DNA from: Ligula intestinalis
Lineage: Eukaryota > Platyhelminthes > Cestoda > Diphyllobothriidea > Diphyllobothriidae
DNA: 64,000 nt
Assembly: GCA_036362985.1 (NCBI GenBank)
Contig: JAYGXS010000007.1
Location: 12,226,832 to 12,290,831 of the forward strand
Direction: 5' to 3'
Each line of letters begins with the position of its first letter. The stretch's first letter is position 1. Positions 56,801-64,000 of this stretch are shown here, in pieces. The translations under genes were made by a program, and so were the position numbers. A model generated the notes under the pieces. That model did no database searches. It was not told where the DNA came from and was given only the letters and a program-made list of their open reading frames with translations.

Positions 56801-57348
56801 AGGTAAATTGCATCAATAACAGTGGCAGATGTCCGAGAATAGCCTTGGTCGATCTGTATCAAGGCTCTTTGTTACACGACTCAAGGGTTGGTAAAAAGAT
56901 ACGTCTTACTCTTAACAGGGACCTTATCTATGAGGCACATGCATCAAATGCTTGTGTGGCGCATTCCTGTGGGAACAGCACAGCAGATCACCAAGTATAC
57001 AGTACCTAATCAAGTGTGACTTATTAGTAGTATTATTAGTAGCATAGTCATATGTTTTCTAGGGGGAACATGAGTTTAGTAGGTATTTCGTTAACACACA
57101 TACTTGGTTTTATCAGTTGATTTCGGGTTAGTTCCTGCTACCTCTTTAAGCTGTTGTTCGCGGATGTGTTCCAAGTGAAATAGCCAACTAGGAACATGTG
57201 TAAATTAAAAAAAACACCATCCTAGCATTTCAATAAATGTTTGCTTTGATTTTAGGACATACCGACAATCAAGAAGTTCCAATCTTCAAAGGCGTATATG
57301 GCACGTCCTTTCAATGCCCCCGCAGCCGGCTGGGTTGGAGATGTCTAG
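53859..57348 (+). CDS. Mu-class glutathione S-transferase, copy 2 (8 exons)
   Basis: Paralogue of the GST at 14893-25977. Exons: 53859-53900, 54959-55034, 55070-55134, 55169-55250, 55649-55749, 55856-55951, 56425-56535, 57256-57348; all introns are GT-AG and the frame is intact for 221 aa. Exon 1 has two more codons than copy 1, so the catalytic Tyr is residue 9 (GYWNIRG); the glutathione-site residues are Trp48, Lys52, Asn61-Leu62 and Gln74-Ser75. The thioredoxin-like N domain ends near LADKHGM and the all-helical C domain contains KERAVVHML and NYPDFNMYDLLDAL. Exons 2 to 7 match copy 1 in length exactly. Introns 2 and 3 are only 35 and 34 nt, and the whole gene is 3.5 kb against 11 kb for copy 1, with no clear transposon inside. 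No disabling change is seen. Confidence 0.94.
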
Positions 57349-57460
57349 AAGAAATTCAAGGACTCTATGTGACTTTTAATGTGGGAGGGGGTCTTATCAT
57401 AACTATTCAAATATAAATTATACTGCGCTTACAAATTTTTTCTGACGACCGCTTTTAAAT

Positions 57461-57466
57461 AATAAA
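57461..57466 (+). terminator. Polyadenylation signal, GST copy 2
   Basis: Canonical AATAAA 113 bases after the stop codon, a position almost identical to that of copy 1. Confidence 0.6.
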
Positions 57467-57589
57467 TTGATTTGTTAGAGGCATTGTATAGATTTATTAG
57501 CAGGGGAAAAAGCTCTCTTTGCTGACGTGAGGACCATTTTTGACGGGGAATACTTCTTAAATGTTTAAATGGTTATCTATCTTGGCTGC

Positions 57590-58650
57590 ATATGTGACCC
57601 GAAGCTGAGACTATTACGATTCACTAGGCTTACCAACCGGCAACCATACTCAGACCTCACAGTCAGTTCAGGGTGTGCTTGTGTGGAGTGACCGACTGGT
57701 GGATTGAGAGTCATTTAGTTAACTTTTGTGTTTAATCCTACTGCTTGTGGTTAAGGTGCCAGGTCGTGTGAGTTGTATGCGCTGACGAGGTCATTAGATA
57801 GACCCTTAACTCCGTCCAATGCCCGCACCGGTTCGCTGACGGGCTTGGTCGGTAGATTGACGCTGGAGGTGGAAAAGGGAGTAAGATCAAGGGCTCAGCG
57901 CAGTCCTTTCCTCACTATAAACAATCGAACGCGCCCGAAGCTATCACGATTGGCTTAGTGCCGTGGCTTGGAATTTTATCGACTGACGGGATAATTCGGA
58001 CCGCAGTGTCAGTCAGGTGTGCGCCTATGGGGAATGGTGGATTGGGAGTCAGAATGCAATGGCTTCTCTGTGACAGTATGCGGCATCCGAGCCAGGCGTG
58101 TCGTGACGCTCAGGGATGGCTCAGACCGCGCCAGCTGCCTGCGTCCTGGGAGGGAGGAGAAGAAGGACAAGGAGGAGAGAGAGAGTGTGTGTTGTATCAG
58201 TCACTGCGCTTACTCTCCGAACCAGATAACTGACCGGTTCGGACAGTGACTAGAGAGAAGGGGATGAAGTGGATGGCTCAGCGCATTTTTTCGTCACTAT
58301 AATTAATCGGACGCGCTTCAAGCTATCGCAGTGCGCTTAAAGCCGTGGCGTGGAAAGTTTCCAACTGATGGGATAAGCCGGGCCAAGTGGTCAGCCTAGT
58401 TTGCGCTTGTATGCAGTAGCCAACTAGCGGACTGAGATGCAGACTGTAATAGCTCCTTCCTAGTGTGTACTCTCGGCCCGACGATGGGTGAGGCCTGGAA
58501 CTGGGAAGGAAAAGTGAAGTCGACGTCTTAGCGCACTTTGCTCACTACAAACAATCTGACGCACTTGAAGTTATCATGCTGGGCTAAAAGCCGGGCCGTG
58601 GAAAGTTGCCAACTGACATAGTTCGTGGGACCGCACAGTATATTTTTGTG
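57590..58650 (+). repeat. Degenerate tandem array, four units
   Basis: Units begin near 57598, 57935, 58310 and 58558 with a CG.AGCT.T.ACG-type phrase followed by GCTTA..GCCG; spacing is 337, 375 and 248. Shared sub-blocks: CTCAGCGCA, CACTATAA.CAATC, GTGTGCGC/GTTTGCGC and TGGATTGAGAGTC/GACTGAGATGC. Non-coding. Confidence 0.65.
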
Positions 58651-58659
58651 AAGAGTGTC

Positions 58660-59699
58660 TGCCGGGTGAACTGATCGCAAAATGTGGTCTTTATAACACT
58701 CCCACTCCGTGGAGTCTAAGCCAGGTATGGCAGAACGTTTGAGGCATGGCTTCAGCTGTGCCTGTTCTCTGTGTTTCGTTTCCAGTCTTCTTGCCTTGGT
58801 CATGACACCAGGTCCAGGTGAGATGGGGAGGAGAGAATGTGGTAGATGCAAGGCTAGTTCAAGCTTAATGAAGCAGGTGGTGAACATTGTTTAAAACGAC
58901 GTTTTAAATTCCGTGGATTATCATTGGGGCCCAATGCCACCTCAACCAATGCGAGCCAATACTCTCCCCCCCTTTCTCTCTCTATCTACTGCGATGGTGT
59001 TTTTGACCAGCGGACTTGCTTTGTGGATGACTCACGCCACTGTTTTAGCACCCAATGGTAGAAACACTACTGGCGATGGACGTGGACATGTAACTAGAAA
59101 TTTAAGTAGTTCGTCAATGCGGTTTAAATTTCGTTGCGGCAGAGAGCCTAGTTGATCCGTCTGCTGCCAACTCCCAATCTGAGACTTGTAAGTTGACCGT
59201 TGCGTGTTGTAGTGGGGATCAGTTCTTGTTCATTTTCTTCTAATTCTTCTTCTCAGGTGCCGGAGTTCTGATTTCGGTGTTTGAAAAAGTATAAACTTGG
59301 ACTAAAACCTGAGGCCAAGTTGGTTGTTTGAGACGCCGAAATCTTGCCTGTGGGGGCTTCGCTGTAGCCATCTGCAGTCTGTCTACTTCGAAGACGACCA
59401 TTTCAGCTTCCACGAATGCCTGCCATGTTTACTGATCATATACCAACGGCAACTGGGTCTCGTTGTTTGTGTGAGATCACATAAGGGGGAGAGGCTCATG
59501 ACTGAGCCATTTATGGTTTATTAGCCGTAGTCAGCTAGCCGTGCCCCATCCTGGGACGAGTGGATCCTAAGTGAGCGCCCATCAACAAGTGTATATCGAA
59601 ACGGGCAAGGGAACGAGCCCGTAAGATATTGATTAGAACACTGCATCTACGATACTGCCTTATGAAAGAGAACGTTCGCGTTCCAGGTATTTGCATCGG
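58660..59699. other. No recognisable gene
   Basis: Short ORFs without motif. 59500-59570 resembles the reversed body of the 7409-type SINE. Confidence 0.4.
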
Positions 59700-60680
59700 T
59701 AAAGAAGAAAGAGGATCGAACACTGGAAAGATTAGTTTGTTATTTTGAGCTTTCGGAGTTGTACAAGAGTCCATCATAGGAGTAAGGAAGCAGCAATAAA
59801 TGGGAGGCTGGTTAAGGCGTGTGTACAAAAGAAAAGGTTGAACTCGTGAAAAAGAAATAATTGTTTGTTGTGGAGCGCCGATTGGCCACTCTGGACTATA
59901 TCAGTCTGCGCCAGTAGGCGAGATCGGCGTGTTGGGTGTGAATATTTACAGAAATAAAATCGTCAACGAAAACAAGCAAAACTTATAGGGGGAAGGGTCA
60001 ATTAAACGTCATAGTGTCTGGAGATACCTTCGCTCGGCAACATATGCGGGTGCCAGCTGGATACATCTGTTCAGTGAATTCCCGTCTGTTGGTAATTATC
60101 ATCGCGGCTGCGAATTTGAACTCGTGGCCCGTCTCGTAGGTATCGGACGGTAGTTGCGATAAAGTGTCAGCCTGTCAAACAGCCGGCTTGTGTTCATGTA
60201 TGCGTGATCCGAGCATGCCTTCAGTTTGGCCTGTGTAATTACACGGACAGCTTAGGCATGGGCTGCTGTAAACTACTCCAGATTTTTCATTCTGCGTAAG
60301 CCGGTATTTTATTTTTAACATCATGCTGCGCATGGTACCTTTGGGTCTGTGTGCAATTCCAACACCTAGTCCCGCAGCGATGCGCTCCATCGCTTCTGAG
60401 ACGTCCTTGATGTATGGTAGAGAGCAACATATCCTCGGTGGTTCTCCCCTTTGGGTCCTGCGGGGCCGAACGCACAGGCATCGGTTTATAAAGGCTTTCG
60501 GATAACCGTTTCGCATTAATTGGTCGCAGAGATATCGGGCCTCGCATCTTGTCACTCAGTTCTCCCCCCCTCCACCTCCTGCGACGGAGATCCGCACCGA
60601 AACCCGTAGTCCCATCAGGCTGGATGTCACACTGACTGGGAGTGCCGTAGAGGTCATTGCAACCCGGCTGCCAGTCCACC
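59700..60680 (-). mobile_element. Penelope-like element K (family-2 type), 3' part
   Basis: Minus strand from about 60680: RT C-terminal end, GIY-YIG start, then a 3' end that matches 27862-28400 and finishes with a family-2 hammerhead remnant at 59740-59785 (CTATGATGG replaces CUGACGA). It ties family-2 hammerheads to this PLE subfamily. Confidence 0.75.
60175..60555 (-). pseudogene. PLE K thumb and GIY-YIG fragment
   Basis: Open for 126 codons: RVRPRRTQRGEPPRI and LPYIKDVSEAMERIAAGLG (also in copies G and H), then VVYSSPCLSCPCNYTGQTEG, the GIY-YIG box as NYTGQT, and RIHEHKPAV. RT palm absent. Confidence 0.75.
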
Positions 60681-60779
60681 AGTCAGCCACTCCGTGTATG
60701 TGTTCGACCATTGATTTTGAAAGGTTACTGCAGGAAGGTTACTGAAAGCCAGACAGTAGATATCTAAGTGATAGCAGAT

Positions 60780-60944
60780 GTAGTTAGCGCCAGCCACACT
60801 CCTCACTTTCACCAAGGGTCAAGAAGACCAAACGAGATCCGGCGTTGGCCGCTTTTTCTAATGCAAGCCAGAACCACCGCCTTTCTTAGCCTTGGGTGAC
60901 AGTAGAATTTGCGCGGGTACTACCGCACTACCAACCCTCACTCA
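60780..60944 (+). repeat. Family W, left part, split by insertion
   Basis: TCAAGAAGACCAAACG.GATCC and the GCGCGGGTACTACCGCACTACC block recur at 62045-62170. Continues at 61412 after the tRNA-like insertion. Confidence 0.65.
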
Positions 60945-61004
60945 TTATTAAGTTGGTTTGGCAGATTAGCTTAATTTGAGTTGACCCAAGTGTGAAAAAC
61001 TCTA

Positions 61005-61085
61005 GGCGTTTGGCGGGATTTGAACCCGCGCATCAGAGAAAGCCTTTGCCGGAGGCTAATGCTCTACCGCTAAGCTACAAACGCC
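61005..61085 (-). repeat. tRNA-like head, minus strand
   Basis: 81-nt cloverleaf-like sequence: acceptor GGCGTTT/AAACGCC, A box GTAGCTTAGCGG, perfect B box GGTTCAAATCC in a GCGGG/CCCGC arm. The anticodon arm AGCCT-CCGGCAA-AGGCT would give GGC (Ala) but has C, not T, at position 33, and the variable region is long. Best taken as a SINE head, though a tRNA gene is not excluded. Confidence 0.65.
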
Positions 61086-61302
61086 TAGAGTTTTTCACAC
61101 TTGGGTCAACTCAAATTAAGCTAATCTGCCAAACCAACTTATAATTAAGTCAGCCTAGTGGTCATTCTGGTGGATTCTAGATGATTGCTTAGGAAATCCT
61201 GCTTGGGCAGTCAACTTTCTCCCGTATTGGTGGATTCCATATGAGCGGAAAGTTGAGCGGGTAATATCGATCCAAGTGTGATTAAACTCATGGCGTGAAG
61301 CG

Positions 61303-61383
61303 GGCGTTTGTAGCTTAGCGGTAGAGCTTTAGCCTCCGGCAAAGGCTTTCTCTGATGCGCGGGTTCAAATCTCGCCAAACGCC
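61303..61383 (+). repeat. tRNA-like head, plus strand
   Basis: Same 81-nt sequence as 61005-61085 with a few changes (GAGCTTTAGCC; B box GGTTCAAATCT). The T-arm pairing is weakened by CTCGC, which argues against a working tRNA. Confidence 0.6.
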
Positions 61384-61411
61384 TAGAGTTTTTCACACTT
61401 GGGTCAACTCA

Positions 61412-62540
61412 AACCCTCACTCAACCTCAGTAGGTGTCAAGACAGGCTCAAAAAGGCCTACACTGGTACGGGTACTACTATTTATACTACTACTTAACAG
61501 CAATGCAGCCGAGTGTTAGTAGTACTGGTACCATTTCTGACGCTAATAAAAGTCAAACGTGGAGCTGATTAGATGTCAACCCTGGGGCTCATATCCCCTC
61601 GAGCTCAAAAAAGAGTGTGAATCTGATTTGTTGCTTTTCCAAGTAGCTAGACAGTTGAGTCTGGAGGACATCAGAGCTTACTTTGGTTCACGACCTTTCA
61701 ACTCTGTCCACCACACTGTGTCTGTTTCCACTGGCTTAGACTGCGAGGACTAAAAAACTGCTGAATAGGCTACACCATAATCAGTGTTACACCGTTCTGA
61801 ATGGTTATTAGCCAGAGAGAGAGAGAGAGTATCAATCTTTCGCATATGTCGGCATGTTACACAAATTTTAAGTCGTACTGTATACCCTGCCACAAATCCA
61901 CTTCCGAAAATGAACATTCAGGTGTGTATTCGACCGTCGATTTTCATTAGGTCCAGCCTATGCACCAAACAAGTTGGTGTGGGAAGGTGACTGAAGGCCA
62001 GAGAACAGACGCAGTTAGCGTCAACCGCACTCTCCACTTTCACCCAGGGTCAAGAAGACCAAACGGGATCCAGCGTTGGCTGCTCTCCCTAATGTGAACC
62101 AGAAAAATCACCTAACTTAGTCTTAAGGGACACTAGACCTTGCGCGGGTAATACCGCACTGCCTACCCCCACGTTCCTTCAGTAGGTATAAAGACAGACT
62201 TAAGGAGGACGAGACTGATACGGCTAACACTATTTCTACTCCGACTAACTAGCAGCCTAGCTGCGTGTAAGTAGTACTAGTGCTATCAATCAGAGTTGAC
62301 GCTGATTAAAAAATCAACACTGGGGCTCGGACCTCTTGATCTCAAGAAGGAGTGTGAATCTGGGCTTATACTATTTTGAGTACATACATGTTTTAAGTCC
62401 GGAGCACATCCGGACCCGCAATGGTTTCCGACCTCTCAACTCTATCCACTAGGGGGCGTCTGCTTTTACTAGGTTTGGACTACGAGGACACGGATACTGC
62501 TGCTAAAAGTGCATGTCAATGCTAAAGCGCAGCATATATC
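61412..62540 (+). repeat. Family W, two further stretches
   Basis: 61412-61760 continues the copy split at 60944. A second copy starts at about 62030 and runs to 62540 with the same order (TCAGTAGGT.T.AAGACAG, CTGGGGCTC, CTCTATCCACT). Short AG-rich run at 61817. Confidence 0.6.
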
Positions 62541-63035
62541 GCACTCTCTTGTCTCATGCAACCAGTGTCATGACAAGTCAGAAAACCGGGGATGGTAGGG
62601 TCTGTGAGTGAGTGGGTGATGCGACGGAACTCCGCACTGAAACCTGTCACCACATCAGATTGGACTACACTGACTGGGATTGCTGTAGATTTCATTGCAG
62701 CCCCACTGTCAGTCCACGAGTCAGCCACTCCACACAAACATAAACACACGCGCTAGGTCATCTACGACATCCAGGTTCAATTATCGATTGGCAGTATTGC
62801 AAACCGCCGCTTTAAGCGCATCTGAGAGCCTCAAACAGTGTGCCCTTAGGGAGGAAAATACGCTGAGAAATTGGAATCACTCTCTTCCTCCCTCTCTGTC
62901 CTGTCCACCACCCAAAACCGACACACCAACTACTGCTGGGTGACAGAGATTAATACAACCAGTCTGCGCGTGTCACGCATGACCTCAGACTCCACCTAAC
63001 ACACTAGAATTGGCAGATATTAAGGCCGGCAATAA
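62541..63035. other. No recognisable gene
   Basis: Part of the stretch (62610-62720) repeats phrases of 60580-60690, such as AGTCAGCCACTCC and TGACTGGGA. No coding motif. Confidence 0.4.
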
Positions 63036-63039
63036 CAAG

Positions 63040-63172
63040 GGAGACTGGAATGACCATTTAGGGCTTATGAGCCGTCATCAGGCCGTCATATCCACACCCC
63101 AGTGGTGTCCTACCCGAGCCTCGAACTCACGACCATGCTGATCAGTGTCAAACGCCCTAACCACGAGCTCTT
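63040..63172 (-). repeat. tRNA-derived SINE, minus strand
   Basis: Reversed 7409-type body (GGGAGACTGGAATGACCAT), then a decayed B box GAGTTCGAGGCTCG and a GAGCTCGTGG head end. Confidence 0.65.
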
Positions 63173-63179
63173 TATCTTG

Positions 63180-64000
63180 TCGTTTTAGGTCGGGGATATT
63201 AACAGTCGTTTATGAACGTTCCCCGGACCGCTAATGGGAACCATTAGCCCCGCTGGGTATGACTAGCTGACGACAGTAATTAACCCAAAATGACTATTAT
63301 TATTATCTGCCTTTACTAGGAGCCACTTTCATTGGCTAAAGGACGTTCCTTAAACACAATGCGTTGTAGACTTCACGGACATTTCTGCCCTTCGACAGAG
63401 TTAACTTCCCCCGATTTTCGGATATTAGTTTGGCTCTGGAGAACTTCGGCTTTCATTGTATTCCTAACTCTGCTTTTTCTTAATAATGAACGATGTTTTT
63501 CACTAGAAAATAAGATGTATCCAACGTAGATTCAAGAAGCCACAGCCATTTGTCGGTTTGGTACCCAACCTCTGAGAGACGGGAAAAAAACAAACGAAAA
63601 AGACCGATTCACAAGTAGGATTAACTGAAAATACGTGAACGGACCAATGTTCAACCTTTCGATCTTTTCTGCCTTTCGGTCCTCCGACCTTCAACCAAGA
63701 CAGCCTGTGTAACTGGCGTCTTTTAAAGGGGACAAAGCCTCAGAGCTGGTAAGGTAATTGAAGGCGACTTTGTTCTGGAAAAAAGCCGCCTACCTTCAAC
63801 GGCGTTCTAGTGACCTCAGCTATGTGAGGTGTGGGGTCTGACGACGAAATTTATGCTTGGGTGTCTAAAATCCCACCTATTCAGTCGTTACAGGCGTGAA
63901 CTGAGAAAAAGTTTAGAAATTGTAATTCCTAGGACCTACCCATCCCATTTCACACTGTTAGTTTCGGCGTGATGGCGCTAAACATCAAGTAATTAAAATG
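63180..64000. other. No recognisable gene
   Basis: Short ORFs on both strands, none with a recognised motif. Confidence 0.45.

Larger units (their letters stand above)
60945..61411. mobile_element. Palindromic tRNA-like SINE element with 12-bp TSD
   Basis: Flanked by AACCCTCACTCA at 60933-60944 and 61412-61423. Contains a tRNA-like head on the minus strand (61005-61085) between exact 64-bp inverted repeats (60949-61012, 61078-61141), then a ~215-bp middle region and a second tRNA-like head on the plus strand (61303-61383). Confidence 0.85.

Noticed and set aside
61005..61085. Functional tRNA-Ala gene
   Set aside because: C at position 33, 81-nt length, location in a palindromic repeat with a second diverged head and a TSD all favour a SINE head.
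1..64000. Bacterial operons, CRISPR arrays, phage or prokaryotic defence genes
   Set aside because: No long intronless ORFs, Shine-Dalgarno-led gene strings or regularly spaced repeats; spliced genes and eukaryotic retroelements dominate.

Overview
The window is eukaryotic DNA, most likely from a parasitic flatworm (cestode or trematode). It has two spliced mu-class glutathione S-transferase genes of the kind known from helminths. They sit among Penelope-like retroelements carrying GIY-YIG endonuclease and hammerhead ribozyme motifs, CR1-type LINE sequence, a mariner-like relic and several tRNA-derived SINE families. The species cannot be fixed from sequence alone. Two 10-N gaps mark it as a draft assembly; one of them appears to hide an overlap.

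Host genes: only two are well supported, both on the + strand, about 28 kb apart, with the same eight-exon structure. GST-1 spans 14893-25977 and GST-2 spans 53859-57348. Both have GT-AG introns, intact reading frames, the mu-class catalytic Tyr and glutathione-site residues, an upstream TATA-like box at similar spacing and a downstream AATAAA. Internal exon lengths are identical in the two genes (76, 65, 82, 101, 96, 111 nt). They look like a tandem duplication whose introns diverged: GST-1 has long introns with one Penelope-like element in each of introns 4, 5 and 6, whereas GST-2 is compact.

Layout: 0-11.4 kb holds degenerate repeats, a long foldback, SINEs and solitary hammerhead motifs. 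11.45-14.16 kb is a decayed Penelope-like element (PLE) with inverted ends. 14.8-26.1 kb is GST-1 with nested PLEs B, C and D. 26-31 kb holds solo PLE ends, a hairpin element and PLE E. 30.6-36.9 kb is a large inverted-repeat structure around PLE F with a mariner relic inside. 36.9-38.2 kb is a dispersed repeat called family W here. 38.8-41 kb has two PLE copies in the same orientation (G and H), one interrupted by a 112-bp hammerhead insertion with target-site duplication. 42-45.5 kb has further solo or 3'-end PLE pieces. 47.4-50.5 kb is a CR1-like LINE on the minus strand. 52.2 kb has a 99-bp tandem duplication. 53.8-57.5 kb is GST-2, followed by a degenerate tandem array. 59.7-60.7 kb is PLE K. 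60.8-62.5 kb is family W split by a palindromic tRNA-like element with a 12-bp target-site duplication.

The most unusual content is the set of hammerhead-ribozyme motifs in two sequence families. One has the self-complementary stem III ACGU and the other AGCU. Each is tied to a different PLE subfamily, and some copies have moved as ~100-bp units. Most ORFs elsewhere are short, match nothing recognisable and lie in repeat DNA, so they are not called as genes.
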